The notes: generated by a model from the sequence alone, not told the origin. A DNA stretch of 64,000 nucleotides from Mycobacteroides franklinii (GCF_002013895.1 NZ_MAFQ01000003.1:248001-312000); one strand, 5' to 3'. Numbered from the stretch's first letter, positions 1 through 9,456 are shown. Translations and numbers: made by a program.

Positions 1-336
1 GCCCTGTGCATCCATCACGAAACTGAGCAGACTGACCAGCTCTCGGCGCGCCAATTCCCCTTGCTGCGCAACCGAAAGCGCATCCCACTCCGATGTGCCA
101 TAGATCGATACCCGAGGTGCGGCCAGCCAGTGCTTGCCCGAGTCCAGCGGCGCATCCCAATCGATATCCAGCTCGGGGTCATAGCTGAGTTCCGTCGCCT
201 CGAAGAGCAGCCTGCGAGCGGTCTTCAGTCGATCGCCCACTCGCCGCCGCCGAGTAGGCACCTCGCCATCGACCGTGGTGGCCGGGGTGAATTCACGGTC
301 GGCGTAATTGATGTCTTTGTAACTGCTGGACGTCAC
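1..336 (-). CDS. AurF-like diiron oxygenase, 5' part only
   Basis: The reading frame runs off the left edge, so only the first 112 residues are present. The start is the GTG at 336, preceded by AGAAGG about ten bases upstream; the next upstream GTG is followed at once by a stop. The sequence around residues 55-100 (DIDWDAPLDSGKHWL, then VSIYGTSEWDALS and RRELVSLLSF) matches the N-terminal part of p-aminobenzoate N-oxygenase (AurF, PF11583) diiron proteins, which are common in mycobacteria. The iron-binding residues lie further on and cannot be checked. The family call rests on motif memory and the substrate is unknown. The gene is divergent from the DUF4873 gene at 472. Confidence 0.7.
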   Translation of the reverse strand, partial: MTSSSYKDINYADREFTPATTVDGEVPTRRRRVGDRLKTARRLLFEATELSYDPELDIDWDAPLDSGKHWLAAPRVSIYGTSEWDALSVAQQGELARRELVSLLSFVMDAQG

Positions 337-471
337 GTCACTGCCTTCTGATCAGCCAAGATCAAGTATCCGTACCCAAAAGTATGGGGTACTGTTTGTT
401 ACGACAATGTCAGCGAGTCTGTCGGGGCGGTGTCCCGATTGTCAAGAGGCAACCAAGCCGGACGGAGAGTC

Positions 472-837
472 ATGAGCCTGCCCCGCCAGGACGACGCCAA
501 CAGCGTCTTCACCCACAGCCCGCACGACGATTCGGACTACATCGGCGAAGCGACAGTGACCGTTCGCGGTGTCGACATCCCGGTCGAGCTGGAACTGAAG
601 GGCTATAGCGAGCCGATCGACGGCGTCTTCCGCTGGATCGGCCGTATCAGGCCGAACGACCAGCTGAGCGCGATCGTCGGAGACGAGGCGCGCGTCAAGG
701 CAACCATCCGCACCACACACAGCGCCCGCGATGCGTTCATCGGCGACCCCGACCCATGGAATCGGTACCGAGTCATCGGGAAGAGCACTCCACCGTTCCA
801 CGTGCCCACCGATCTCTCGGAAATCCAAGCAGAATAA
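472..837 (+). CDS. DUF4873 domain protein
   Basis: 121-residue soluble protein. It has the DUF4873 pattern: a YIGEATVTVRGVDIPVELELKGYSEPIDGVFRWIGRI-like beta-rich stretch (described here only by its parts YIGEATV, ELELKGY and FRWIGRI), then GKSTPPFHVP near the C-terminus. In actinobacteria this domain also occurs fused to flavin monooxygenases; here it stands alone and no function is known. I chose the ATG at 472 because GGACGGAGA sits just upstream. A GTG at 430 would add 14 residues without a better ribosome site. The stop codon is part of a hairpin shared with the convergent TetR gene. Confidence 0.75.
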   Translation: MSLPRQDDANSVFTHSPHDDSDYIGEATVTVRGVDIPVELELKGYSEPIDGVFRWIGRIRPNDQLSAIVGDEARVKATIRTTHSARDAFIGDPDPWNRYRVIGKSTPPFHVPTDLSEIQAE

Positions 838-852
838 GGGCTTTCGCCCTTA
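835..852. terminator. Bidirectional terminator-like hairpin
   Basis: TAAGGGC, loop TTTC, GCCCTTA: a perfect 7-bp stem that contains the stop codons of both convergent genes (472-837 and 850-1413). It has no U-tract, as is usual in mycobacteria. Confidence 0.55.
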
Positions 853-1413
853 ACGTGCCCGCGCACGGATGAGTGCAATCAGCTCATGCTCAACCTCGCG
901 CAGCGGCTGTACCGAGTGCGCGGCCTGCGCCTGCAACAGCGCACCTTCGATCGCGCTGACCGTGAGCGATGCCAGGCTGTCGACGCCTTCGGTCACCCCC
1001 GAATCACGAAAGGACTCCGCCAGCCGGGCCCGCATCGCCACGAAGGCATCGTGCGCCGCGGCACGGATTTGCCCCTCCCCCGGCCCGGCGAGCGCGGCCG
1101 CGGCGTGGGGGCAGCCGGTGTCGAAATCGTGGGTCTCGAGCTGTTTGACCCACCATGCGATGAACTTCGTCAGGAGGTATTCGGCGTCTCCCCGGACCCG
1201 CAGCGCGTCCAGGAATCCGTTGGCAAGCTCCGACGCCTCGCGCTCGGCCGCCGCGATGAGCTCCGCCTTGCCCTCCGGGAAGTGCTGATAGATGGAGTTA
1301 CGCGCAGTGCCGCTGCGTTTCAGCAGGTCAGCAAGGCCGGTGGCATGCACCCCGCGTTCACGCATCATCGCGATCGCACTGTCGATCAGCCGTTGCCGTG
1401 GACCCGGTGTCAC
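850..1413 (-). CDS. TetR family regulator (LmrA/YxaF-like)
   Basis: 187 residues. The N-terminal helix-turn-helix reads RQRLIDSAIAMMRERG, then ATGLADLLKRSGTARNSIYQHF. NSIYQHFPEGKAEL and the later TGCPHAAA segment are typical of the LmrA/YxaF branch of TetR repressors. The GTG at 1413 is the preferred start because GAGGAGG lies directly upstream. An ATG at 1476 would push the gene through the operator region. It is divergent from the thioesterase at 1500, with two dyads between them, so the likely role is repression of itself and of the thioesterase/TIGR03086 pair. The ligand is unknown. Confidence 0.85.
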   Translation of the reverse strand: MTPGPRQRLIDSAIAMMRERGVHATGLADLLKRSGTARNSIYQHFPEGKAELIAAAEREASELANGFLDALRVRGDAEYLLTKFIAWWVKQLETHDFDTGCPHAAAALAGPGEGQIRAAAHDAFVAMRARLAESFRDSGVTEGVDSLASLTVSAIEGALLQAQAAHSVQPLREVEHELIALIRARAR

Positions 1414-1432
1414 CTCGTCCTCCTCACCCGAT

Positions 1433-1485
1433 ATGGACCAATCGGTCCATGCCCTGCTACCGTCGGCATGGACCAATCAGTCTAC
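1433..1485. promoter_or_regulatory. Paired TetR operator-like dyads
   Basis: Dyad 1 (1433-1450) is ATGGACCAATCGGTCCAT, with perfect 7-bp arms around AATC. Dyad 2 (1468-1485) is ATGGACCAATCAGTCTAC, with the same left arm and a degenerate right arm. Their centres are 35 bp apart. They fill the space between the TetR start (1413) and the thioesterase start (1500). The shape fits LmrA/QacR-type operators; occupancy is inferred. Confidence 0.7.
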
Positions 1486-1499
1486 GCGGAAGGGTGGCC

Positions 1500-1940
1500 A
1501 TGACCACGGAAATCGAGAACCTGTCCGGACTGGAGCTACTGCGCAGCATGGGCGGGACGGTGGAGGGGATGCCTCCCATGGCCCGTCTGCTCGGGATGCA
1601 GCTGGAGGAGATCGAGTTCGGGTCGGTCTCGTTCAGCGTGGTGACCCGGCCTGATTTCGCCAATCCGCTGGGCACCTTGCACGGCGGTATCTGCGCCACG
1701 CTGCTCGATTCGGTGCTGGGCTGTGCCGTGCACTCCACCCTGGAACCCGGAATCGGTTACGGGACACTCGAACTCAAGGTCAACTACGTTCGGACCGTCC
1801 CCGTCGACGGCGAACGCCTGATCGCCACGGGCACCGTGCTGCACCCGGGACGCCGAGTGGCGACGGCCGAGGGCAAGGTCGTGGACTCCCAGGGCAGGTT
1901 GGTAGCGCATGGCACCACCACTGTCATGGTGTACCGCTGA
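1500..1940 (+). CDS. PaaI-type hotdog thioesterase
   Basis: 146 residues. The hotdog core is clear: NPLGTLHGGICATLLDSVLG forms the central helix with the HGG signature, followed by ELKVNYVRTVPVDG and GRRVATAEGKVVDSQGRLVAHGTTT. This matches the PaaI/DUF4442-like acyl-CoA thioesterases that hydrolyse aryl- or medium-chain acyl-CoA; the substrate is not readable from sequence. The ATG at 1500 follows GGAAGGGTGGCC. The next gene starts inside its stop codon (TGATG), so the two are co-transcribed. The paired dyads upstream suggest control by the divergent TetR protein. Confidence 0.85.
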   Translation: MTTEIENLSGLELLRSMGGTVEGMPPMARLLGMQLEEIEFGSVSFSVVTRPDFANPLGTLHGGICATLLDSVLGCAVHSTLEPGIGYGTLELKVNYVRTVPVDGERLIATGTVLHPGRRVATAEGKVVDSQGRLVAHGTTTVMVYR

Positions 1941-2536
1941 TGAGCGCGCGCGAAGAGGATCGGGCGATGATGAGCGGCTCGCGCGAAGAAGGTCGAGCAC
2001 AAACGAGCGCCGACGACTTCACGCGCGCTTCGGCGGCCATTGAGGCGCTGATCGCGGCGGTGCACCCGGACCAGTGGGATGCCGAGACGCCGTGTGCGGA
2101 ATGGAATCTGCGCCAGTTGGTGGACCATCTCGTCGAGGTGAACTACTCACTGGCCGAACGCTTCGGTGGCCCCGGCGGAGACACCTGCGACGACCCGGCG
2201 GCCGCCTACCGCCGATCAGCGCAGGCGCTGAGTGACGCGCTGGCACGTCCCGGCGTGCTGGATCAGACCTATCCCGGCCCATTCGCGCACACCACCGGCG
2301 AAAGGCAACTTCAGGTCCGCATGGCCGACCTGGTGACGCACGGCTGGGATCTGGCGCAGGCCACCGGAATTCCCGCGGACCTGCCACTCGACCTCGTCCA
2401 GAACGCGCTCGGGTTCGTGGAGAAACTTGCCGCTGCATTCGCCCGGTCGGGGAAGTTCGGTACCCCGCAGCCCGTTGCCGCGGATGCGCCGATACTCGAC
2501 CGGCTGGCAGCGCTGAGCGGACGTCCGGTCGGGTAG
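1940..2536 (+). CDS. TIGR03086 family, DinB/mycothiol-type protein
   Basis: 198 residues. It has the N-terminal pattern of mycothiol-dependent maleylpyruvate-isomerase-like proteins (DinB superfamily): WDAETPCAEWNLRQLVDHLVEVNY, with a conserved His in the helix, and later MADLVTHGWDLAQATG. These place it in the TIGR03086 metal-binding family, where three histidines bind a divalent metal. The reaction is unknown; several relatives use mycothiol. Its start overlaps the thioesterase stop by one base. The first 24 residues (MSAREEDRAMMSGSREEG) look disordered, and the second in-frame ATG could be the real start. It is convergent with htpX. Confidence 0.75.
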   Translation: MSAREEDRAMMSGSREEGRAQTSADDFTRASAAIEALIAAVHPDQWDAETPCAEWNLRQLVDHLVEVNYSLAERFGGPGGDTCDDPAAAYRRSAQALSDALARPGVLDQTYPGPFAHTTGERQLQVRMADLVTHGWDLAQATGIPADLPLDLVQNALGFVEKLAAAFARSGKFGTPQPVAADAPILDRLAALSGRPVG

Positions 2537-2546
2537 TCCATCGAGG

Positions 2547-3425
2547 CTAGAAGCGGGCCATAGCCTCAAGGCGCGCAATGCGATCGGCCATCGGGGGATG
2601 CGTCGAAAACAGCGACGCCATCCGGTCACTGGCCCGGAACGGGTTGGCGATCATCAGGTGCGACTGACTGGCCAGCTGTGGTTCGGGCGGCAGCGGTGCG
2701 GCCTGCACCCCGCCGGAAATCTTGCGCAGCGCCGAGGCCAGTGCCAGCGGATCACCCGTCAACTCGGCACCGGACTGGTCGGCCTGATACTCGCGCGAAC
2801 GAGACACGGCCATCTTCACCACCGTGGCGGCAATGGGCCCTAGCATCGAAACCAAAAACAGCGCAAAGGGATTGGGACGGTCCTCGTCACCGCCGCCGAA
2901 GAAGTTCATGAACATCGCCATATTGGCCAGCCCCGAGATGACGGCGGCCAGAGCTCCAGCGACACTGGAGATCAGGATGTCGCGGTTGTAGACGTGTGAG
3001 AGTTCGTGGCCCAGCACCGCGCGCAATTCACGCTCACTGAGCAGTTCGAGAATGCCGGTGGTGCAACACACCGCAGCGTTGCGGGGATTGCGGCCCGTGG
3101 CGAACGCATTGGGCGCATTGGTATCGCTGATGTACAGCCGGGGCATCGGTTGGCGAGCGACGGTCGCCAGCTCCCGCACGATCCGGTACATGGCGGGCTG
3201 CTGCAACTCGGTCACCGGCTGGGCATGCATGGCGCGCAGCGCCAGGGTGTCGCTCTTGAAGTACACATACGCGTTCATGCCCACGGCGAACAGAACCGCC
3301 AGCAACAAGATGCTCGGGCTGTGAAACAGCGAGCCGATGAACACGATCATCGCCGACATGCCACCCAGCAGCAGCACTGTCTTGAGCCCGTTGGCGTGGC
3401 TAGATCCTGCCGCCGGCATGTTCAT
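2547..3425 (-). CDS. htpX: HtpX M48 membrane zinc protease
   Basis: 292 residues, close to the usual length of HtpX. Two N-terminal membrane helices (about residues 15-52) are followed by the cytoplasmic zinc protease domain. The zinc site is HELSH at 140-144, with the third ligand in [17 protein letters not shown] second hydrophobic pair lies at about 155-205. The HPPMADRI motif near the C-terminus is typical. HtpX degrades damaged membrane proteins. It lies downstream of the polyprenyl synthase on the same strand, as in M. tuberculosis (grcC1-htpX), separated by about 60 bases. Confidence 0.95.
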   Translation of the reverse strand: MNMPAAGSSHANGLKTVLLLGGMSAMIVFIGSLFHSPSILLLAVLFAVGMNAYVYFKSDTLALRAMHAQPVTELQQPAMYRIVRELATVARQPMPRLYISDTNAPNAFATGRNPRNAAVCCTTGILELLSERELRAVLGHELSHVYNRDILISSVAGALAAVISGLANMAMFMNFFGGGDEDRPNPFALFLVSMLGPIAATVVKMAVSRSREYQADQSGAELTGDPLALASALRKISGGVQAAPLPPEPQLASQSHLMIANPFRASDRMASLFSTHPPMADRIARLEAMARF

Positions 3426-3487
3426 CCTCCTCGTTACTCGGTGTCACTCAAGCTAACGAAGAAGGGGCCGCTCGGGTTCCAGGCGCG

Positions 3488-4492
3488 CTACCCGTGACGG
3501 CGAACGGTGTACTCGATGAGCACAGCCAGCGCGTCGCGGGCACCACCCGGTGGCAGCTCCACCAGCTCGGCCTTGGCACGGTCGGCGTAATCGATGACCA
3601 CGGCCTTGGCTTGCGTGAGTCCGTTGGAGGCCCGCAGCAGGGTGAGCGCCTCCTCCACCTCGGCATCGTCGGCGATGGGCGCCGCCAGCAGGGTGCGCAG
3701 CCGGTCGGAGCCGGGACCGGTATCGCGCAGGGCGTACAGCATCGGCAAGGTGTGCACTCCCTCACGCAGGTCCGTGCCGGGTGTCTTGCCCGACTCGTCG
3801 GTGAGGCTCTCGATGTCGATGATGTCGTCGGAAATCTGGAAGGCGGTGCCGACGATGGCGCCCAGGCGGCTCAGCCGTTCGATCTGCTCCTCATCGCAGC
3901 GCGACGTCATCGCGCCAAACCGACCCGCCGCCGCGATCAGTGACCCGGTCTTCTCGTGGATGACCTTGAGGTAATGCTCGGTCTCGTCACCGCCCACGGG
4001 CACCCCGACGGTCTCACGCATCTGGCCGGTAACCAGCTCGGCGAATGTCTCGGCGACGATACGCACGGCCGCCGGACCCAGCCGGGATACCAGCCGGGAG
4101 GCTGTGGCCAGCAGATAGTCCCCAGCGAGGATCGCCACGTTGTTGCCCCACCGCGCGTTGGCGCTGGGCACTCCACGGCGCTTCTGCGCCTCGTCCATGA
4201 CATCGTCGTGGTACAGCGTGGCCAGATGGATGAGCTCGCACACCGCACCGGCGAGGATCACCTCGTCGTTGTCCGGATCGGGCCCGGTCTGCGCCGCCAA
4301 CACCGTGAACAGCGGGCGGAAACGCTTACCGCCGGCGTGGAAAAGGTGCAGCACAGACTCCGTCAACAGCGGGTCCGACTGCCCCAGCTCGGTCACGATG
4401 AGGGTTTCGATGGCGGCCAAATGGTCGCGCACCTTGGCGGCGAATACGGGATCACCGAGGTCAACTCCGGCCACCGTGGTCGAGTTACTCAC
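3488..4492 (-). CDS. grcC1: Polyprenyl diphosphate synthase
   Basis: 334 residues, all-trans prenyl chain elongase. The first aspartate-rich motif is DDVMD at 96-100 (context LYHDDVMDEAQKRRG), the second is DDIID in FQISDDIIDIES, and GGKRFRP precedes them. A long-chain product is expected because the residues before the first DD are small. In M. tuberculosis the corresponding locus is grcC1 (Rv0562), next to menJ and htpX as here. The likely product is the side-chain precursor of menaquinone, but chain length cannot be read from sequence. It starts 20 bases from the divergent menJ, so the promoters overlap. Confidence 0.9.
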   Translation of the reverse strand: MSNSTTVAGVDLGDPVFAAKVRDHLAAIETLIVTELGQSDPLLTESVLHLFHAGGKRFRPLFTVLAAQTGPDPDNDEVILAGAVCELIHLATLYHDDVMDEAQKRRGVPSANARWGNNVAILAGDYLLATASRLVSRLGPAAVRIVAETFAELVTGQMRETVGVPVGGDETEHYLKVIHEKTGSLIAAAGRFGAMTSRCDEEQIERLSRLGAIVGTAFQISDDIIDIESLTDESGKTPGTDLREGVHTLPMLYALRDTGPGSDRLRTLLAAPIADDAEVEEALTLLRASNGLTQAKAVVIDYADRAKAELVELPPGGARDALAVLIEYTVRRHG

Positions 4493-4512
4493 CGGTCCAA
4501 CATACTGGGAAG

Positions 4513-5742
4513 GTGCAGACCTCAGCGGACCTGGTCGTCATCGGTGCCGGCCCAGCCGGATCAGCGGCCGCGGCATGGGCGGCCCGCTCCGGCCGTGAAG
4601 TGGTCCTGGTCGATTCGGCGGTGTTCCCCCGAGACAAGACCTGCGGCGACGGACTGACCCCGCGCGCCGTCGAACAGCTCGAGTTGTTGGGCTTGCGTAC
4701 ATGGCTCGACGAGCACATCCGATACCGAGGCCTGCGCCTGCACGGCTTCGGCGGCAATCTCGAAGTACCCTGGCCCGGGCCGTCTTTCGGGGGCACCGGC
4801 AGTGCGGTACGCCGCACCGAACTGGACGACAAGATCCGGCAGGTGGCCGTCGACTCCGGCGCCAAGATGGCCGAGTCCACCAAGGCTGTTGACGTGGAAC
4901 GCGACGCTGCGGGCCGAGTGACCTCGGTGCGAGTGCTCGACGACAGCGGGCCGGGAGAGATCGCGTGCAAGGCCGTCATCGTCGCCGACGGGGTGCGCTC
5001 CACCCTCGGGAAAGTCCTTGGACGTGAGTGGCACAAGGACACCGTGTATGCCGTCGCCGGGCGCGCGTACATCGAGTCGGCGCGTGGCGACGACGAATGG
5101 ATGACCTCGCATCTGGAGCTGCGCTCGCCCGAGGGCGACGTGCTGCCCGGATACGGCTGGATCTTCCCGCTGGGCGGCGGACAGATCAATATCGGCGTCG
5201 GCGCACTCGCCACCTCGAAACGCCCCGCCGACGCGGCGTTGCGTCCGCTCATCGAGTACTACACCGAGCTGCGACGCGAGGATTTCGGCCTCAGCGGGCG
5301 GCTGCAATCGATAGCGTCGGCGCTGCTGCCGATGGGTGGCGCGGTCTCCGGCGTGGCCGGTCCCAACTGGATGCTCATCGGCGACGCCGCGGCGTGTGTC
5401 AATCCACTCAACGGTGAGGGCATCGACTATGGGCTCGAGACCGGTCACCTGGCGGCCGAAGTGCTCGATGCCGACGATTACTCGCTGCTGTGGCCCGAGC
5501 TGCTGCGGGATCGGTACGGCCGGTCATTCTCGATCGCGCGGCGGCTCGCTTCGCTGCTCACCTTGCCGCGCTTCCTGCCCGTCATGGGGCCGGTCGGCAT
5601 GCGTTCGGCGGTACTGATGCGGATTGCCGTGCGCCTCATGGGGAATCTTGTGACCGACGAGGATCACGATGTGATCGCGCGTGCCTGGCGAGTTGCCGGT
5701 GCCGGTTCACGGCATCTCGATTCCCGCCCGCCCTTTTCCTAA
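4513..5742 (+). CDS. menJ: Menaquinone beta-isoprenyl reductase (geranylgeranyl reductase family)
   Basis: 409 residues, FAD protein. The dinucleotide fold is at the N-terminus (DLVVIGAGPAGSAAAAWAA), followed by VFPRDKTCGDGLTPRAV, the geranylgeranyl-reductase signature, and LIGDAAACVNPLNGEGIDYGLETG for FAD ribityl binding. It corresponds to M. tuberculosis MenJ (Rv0561c), which saturates the second isoprene unit to give MK-9(II-H2). The GTG at 4513 has GGGAAG upstream. It is divergent from the prenyl synthase and convergent with menG, a coherent group for quinone tail synthesis and modification. Confidence 0.9.
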   Translation: MQTSADLVVIGAGPAGSAAAAWAARSGREVVLVDSAVFPRDKTCGDGLTPRAVEQLELLGLRTWLDEHIRYRGLRLHGFGGNLEVPWPGPSFGGTGSAVRRTELDDKIRQVAVDSGAKMAESTKAVDVERDAAGRVTSVRVLDDSGPGEIACKAVIVADGVRSTLGKVLGREWHKDTVYAVAGRAYIESARGDDEWMTSHLELRSPEGDVLPGYGWIFPLGGGQINIGVGALATSKRPADAALRPLIEYYTELRREDFGLSGRLQSIASALLPMGGAVSGVAGPNWMLIGDAAACVNPLNGEGIDYGLETGHLAAEVLDADDYSLLWPELLRDRYGRSFSIARRLASLLTLPRFLPVMGPVGMRSAVLMRIAVRLMGNLVTDEDHDVIARAWRVAGAGSRHLDSRPPFS

Positions 5743-5813
5743 CCGCGAGCAGACATGTCGTGCACAGAAGTCCCAGGACAGACGTGCAATAAGCGTCTGC
5801 TGGCCGGGAGGCG

Positions 5814-6497
5814 TCAGAGCGTGGCGACGTGCAGCGCGACGATGCCGCCAGTCAGGTTGCGCCACCGCACATTCGACCACCCGGCCGAGAGGATCTGCTG
5901 GGCCAGCGCCTGCTGGTCGGGCCACGCCCGGATCGATTCGGCCAGGTACACATAGGCATCCGGATTGCTACTGACGGCGCGTGCGACTTCGGGCAGAGTC
6001 TTCATCAGATACTCCATGTACAGCGTGCGGAACGGCCGGTTGACCGGTGTCGAGAACTCGCATACTGCAAGGCGGCCACCGGGTTTGGTGACGCGAGCCA
6101 TCTCACGCAATCCTTCGACGTGATCGACGACATTGCGCAGCCCGAAGCTGATGGTCACCGCGTCAAACGAATGATCCGCGAACGGCAACCGCGTCGCATC
6201 TCCGGCGACCTTCGGTACGTTGCGACGGGCTCCCGCCTTGAGCATGCCGACCGAGAAGTCCGCCGCCACGCACCACGCGCCCGACTGGGTGAGCTCCGCC
6301 GTCGAGACTGCTGTGCCCGCGGCGATGTCGAGGACCTTGTCTCCGGGCTTCAGCTTCAGCGCCGCCCGAGTGGCGCGGCGCCACGAACGGTCCTGCCCGA
6401 AAGAGAGCACGGTATTGGTGATGTCGTATCGCTTGGCCACCGCGTCGAACATGGACGCGACCTCGTGCGGGTCCTTTTCCAGGGTGGCGCGGTTCAT
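5814..6497 (-). CDS. menG: Demethylmenaquinone methyltransferase (UbiE/MenG)
   Basis: 227 residues, the standard length. It has the UbiE/COQ5 signatures [18 protein letters not shown] near residue 25 and [24 protein letters not shown], plus the SAM-binding [10 protein letters not shown] segment (the usual GTGD is changed to GTAVS, a mild oddity shared by some mycobacterial copies). It catalyses the last step of menaquinone synthesis, methylating demethylmenaquinone with SAM. It is convergent with menJ; the 71-base gap has no strong hairpin. Confidence 0.93.
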   Translation of the reverse strand: MNRATLEKDPHEVASMFDAVAKRYDITNTVLSFGQDRSWRRATRAALKLKPGDKVLDIAAGTAVSTAELTQSGAWCVAADFSVGMLKAGARRNVPKVAGDATRLPFADHSFDAVTISFGLRNVVDHVEGLREMARVTKPGGRLAVCEFSTPVNRPFRTLYMEYLMKTLPEVARAVSSNPDAYVYLAESIRAWPDQQALAQQILSAGWSNVRWRNLTGGIVALHVATL

Positions 6498-6560
6498 ACC
6501 GTGACGGTACAGGGCAGCCCGTTTTGCCGCCGACGCGCAGTCGGCGAGATCACCCGTGCG

Positions 6561-7661
6561 TCAACGTCGCGGTGTACTGGTATCGCACGTGTTGGTATCG
6601 CATTGCCCCTGTGCCCCCGGATAGCCCGGATAACAGGTGCAGGCGCGAGTGCCGTTGTGGCTCTGGCGCGCACGCTTGGCCTCATACAGGCTGAAATCGG
6701 CTTCTCGCGAGAGCGATTCGAAGGTGAAGTCCTCGTTGTAGGTGTACTGCCAGGCCGAGCCGACGCTGATCGAAACCATGGGTTCGGCGGTTTTCAACGG
6801 TGCGTCGCAGATTCGCCCCAGCACGGTGTCGACGTCCTCGGAGCGGTCCAGGAAGGCCACGACCATGAACTCGTCCCCTCCGATGCGGGCGGCGATATCG
6901 CGCTGACGGATGCCGGCGGCGAGGGTATCGGCGACCCTCTTCAAGGTGGAGTCGCCGACATCATGGCCGCAGGCATCATTGACTTCCTTGAAATGATCGA
7001 TGTCCACGACGAACACCGCCACCACCGCGGGTCGCGGTTCCCTACATAGCCGGGCCCTCATGGCCGATTGCACGCCGCGGCGGTTGAGTAGGCCGGTGAG
7101 CGGATCACTATGTGCGGCAATGGCGTTTCGTCGGATAGACTTGCGCACTCCTTCAATTACGGCCTGAATGACGATGGGCAGGAACACCACGTTCGAGTAC
7201 GCCGGGGCGTTGTACACGTACAGCTCGGATAGCGTGGCGGCACCGGAATGAAGGTTCCACAGCGTCAGGGCAGTGATCACGGCGGTAGCGAAGACGCAGT
7301 GCGCGGCCAGCACCCGCCACCCCAGCAGGAAAGCCGCGAAGATCCCGATCAGGGCGAGGTGATTGGTGGCGCCGAGCTGCGATGCGGGTTGAGAGCACAT
7401 GCTGGCGCCGACAGCGGTCGCCGTGTCAGCCCAGAAAACGAACGCAATGGCCCAGGGCCGGCTGGGCCATGGCCGCACAATCCACGCCAGACCCACAAGC
7501 AACGCCGAACCGGCCACAATGCCATGTATGGCTCGCGGCCATAGGCCCTGCGGCCCCAGCGGATTGAACTGCACGATCACCGACAGCACGGTCATCGACA
7601 TGCACAGCACCCCAATGGCGATTTTTAACCGGGCGGTGTTTCTCGTCGTCTCCAGCGCCAT
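6561..7661 (-). CDS. Membrane GGDEF diguanylate cyclase
   Basis: About 366 residues. Five or six N-terminal membrane helices (about residues 8-170) are followed by a GGDEF domain: DPLTGLLNRRGVQSAM, then VDIDHFKEVNDACGHDVGDSTLKRVA, then the intact active site ARIGGDEFMVV. It should make cyclic di-GMP, and there is no EAL domain. The C-terminal tail has four cysteines (TCYPGYPGAQGQC, then CDTNTCD), unusual for this family. The start is uncertain: the ATG at 7661 gives the usual layout and a GTG at 7682 is possible. A paralogue lies at 15594. Confidence 0.85.
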   Translation of the reverse strand: MALETTRNTARLKIAIGVLCMSMTVLSVIVQFNPLGPQGLWPRAIHGIVAGSALLVGLAWIVRPWPSRPWAIAFVFWADTATAVGASMCSQPASQLGATNHLALIGIFAAFLLGWRVLAAHCVFATAVITALTLWNLHSGAATLSELYVYNAPAYSNVVFLPIVIQAVIEGVRKSIRRNAIAAHSDPLTGLLNRRGVQSAMRARLCREPRPAVVAVFVVDIDHFKEVNDACGHDVGDSTLKRVADTLAAGIRQRDIAARIGGDEFMVVAFLDRSEDVDTVLGRICDAPLKTAEPMVSISVGSAWQYTYNEDFTFESLSREADFSLYEAKRARQSHNGTRACTCYPGYPGAQGQCDTNTCDTSTPRR

Positions 7662-8252
7662 TGTCAGGAATCGATATGTCACCCCATGCCGACGGCCCTG
7701 ACGGTCAATGTCTACGGGCCGCGATTCAATTACGAGATTGTTAGTCTCGCCCCGCTCCGAGGAGCGCCGATCCGCCACCTCCATTATTTGCCACTCAAAA
7801 GGGTCGGATTTCTTTACGAAAGACCACGGGTCTCACGAACAGAATTAAATGACCGGCCGATCCGATCAACGCGTATCACCATTGCCATGACCTATCCGCC
7901 CGGGCGGGCGGCCACAACGGTAACGCGTCAGCTCCGCTACCGTCCGGGCCTGTCGAGATATAATCCGCACGGCGACAAGCTGATTGGTCGCCACAAATTC
8001 CGTGATTCATCACTGATCCACCTCAGTAGTTGCCGTCACCAACTCACAAGGAAGGCCTTACCCCGACCGTGACGGAATCGCCCCGCACGATCAATTCGTT
8101 CGCATTCTCGTAACGGCACCGTACCATTGTGCCCATAGCCGTTACCAGTTTCCGGGATTCGCACGAGGGCGTCCGTTCGGCCGCGGCCTAACTGCCCCGC
8201 AGAATTACTCGTCCCGCCTTCGGACAAGTCCGCGGGCGTATTGAGGAAATGG
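7662..8252. other. Long non-coding stretch
   Basis: About 590 bases between the GGDEF gene and the mannosyltransferase, both on the minus strand. Short open frames are present, but none has a ribosome site or recognisable protein features. GC content looks lower than in the neighbouring genes. It probably carries the promoter and leader of the GGDEF gene and the end of an upstream transcript. I found no riboswitch fold I would defend. Confidence 0.5.
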
Positions 8253-9395
8253 TCAGGCGGTCATGATGCCGCGGCCCAACGTGGTGCCCGCCGCGGCGGC
8301 GTAGTGCTCCAGCAGCTCATCACAGATGGCGGGCCAGGTGCGCGAGAGCACTCCCCGGCGAGCGGCCGCCGAGAATCGGCTGCGCGTCGCCGGCTGCACC
8401 AGATGGTCGACCGCCATGCCCAACCGCGCCTCGAAGTCGGCAACCGGCAGCAGCATGCCATTGCGCCCCGGGACCACCAAGTCGCGCGGCCCGCCGGCAT
8501 CGGGCGCGATGGACGGCACCCCGCTGGCCAGCGCTTCCTGCACCGCCTGACAGAACGTCTCATGCTCCCCGGGGTGGATGAAGACATCGAGGCTGGCGTA
8601 CGCCCGGGACAGCGCCGAACCGGTTAGCTCTCCGGTGAAAACCGCTGTAGGCATCCGCTTTTCGAGCGCCTCTCGCTCCACGCCGCCGCCGACGATGACG
8701 AGTTGCAGATCGTCACGATCGGCCAGCACGGCGAGGCGCTCCACATGTTTTTCGGGCGCAAGCCGACCGACGAACCCGATGATCGGCTTACCTTCGGGCG
8801 ACCAGGATCGACGCAGTTCCTCGTCACGCGCCGAGGGGGCGAAACGTTCGATGTCCACGCCGCGCGACCACCGGAACACCCTTGGGATTCCATGCGCGGC
8901 AAGGTCTTCCATAGCAGAAGAGGAGGGCGCCAACGTGCGGTCGGCACGCCCGTGCAGATGCTTGGTCCAGCGCCATGCGGCACGCGCGGCGAAACCGGCG
9001 CCGTAGCTGTCGGCGAATCCCGCCACATCGGTCTGATAGACGGCCACGACGGGGATGTCGAGGTGCTGTGCGGCGCGCAGTCCGCCGTATCCCAGCACGA
9101 ACGGCGAAGCCAGGTGCACCACATCGGGCGCAAACTCACGAAGGATCCGCACCATGCGCGGCTGTGGGACTCCCAGCGGCAGCGTGCTCACCTTGGGAAA
9201 CATGATCGCCGGCACGCGGTGCACCGGAAGGCCGTCGTGCTCGGTGGCGGCGGGACTCTGTCCGCGGGGGCTGTCCGGCGCGATGACGACGGCCTCGTGC
9301 CCGGTGCGGCGGAGGTGCTCCAGCACCCGCAGCACCGAATTGGACACTCCGTTGACGTTCGGCAAGAACGACTCGGCGACGATCGCGATGCGCAC
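8253..9395 (-). CDS. mgtA: GDP-mannose-dependent alpha-mannosyltransferase, GT4
   Basis: 380 residues, GT-B glycosyltransferase. The N-terminal domain opens [21 protein letters not shown]. The C-terminal donor domain has [15 protein letters not shown] and the EX7E-type region [34 protein letters not shown]. It is the counterpart of M. tuberculosis Rv0557 (called MgtA, formerly PimB), which transfers mannose to a glucuronosyl diacylglycerol acceptor and affects lipomannan synthesis. The position downstream of menD and the Rv0556-like gene matches that genome. The acceptor in this species is inferred. Confidence 0.88.
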   Translation of the reverse strand: MRIAIVAESFLPNVNGVSNSVLRVLEHLRRTGHEAVVIAPDSPRGQSPAATEHDGLPVHRVPAIMFPKVSTLPLGVPQPRMVRILREFAPDVVHLASPFVLGYGGLRAAQHLDIPVVAVYQTDVAGFADSYGAGFAARAAWRWTKHLHGRADRTLAPSSSAMEDLAAHGIPRVFRWSRGVDIERFAPSARDEELRRSWSPEGKPIIGFVGRLAPEKHVERLAVLADRDDLQLVIVGGGVEREALEKRMPTAVFTGELTGSALSRAYASLDVFIHPGEHETFCQAVQEALASGVPSIAPDAGGPRDLVVPGRNGMLLPVADFEARLGMAVDHLVQPATRSRFSAAARRGVLSRTWPAICDELLEHYAAAAGTTLGRGIMTA

Positions 9396-9456
9396 ATCGA
9401 TAGCATGTCAGTGCCAACTGGCAGTTAGGTTGCCCCCAGGCATACGTCACGCAAAC

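Noticed and set aside
7896-7907. Self-complementary CCGCCCGGGCGG
   Set aside because: Short GC palindrome expected by chance in GC-rich DNA; no loop and no gene end beside it.
8036-8227. 63-residue minus-strand open frame in the long gap
   Set aside because: No ribosome site, no recognisable domain, composition unlike a gene here.
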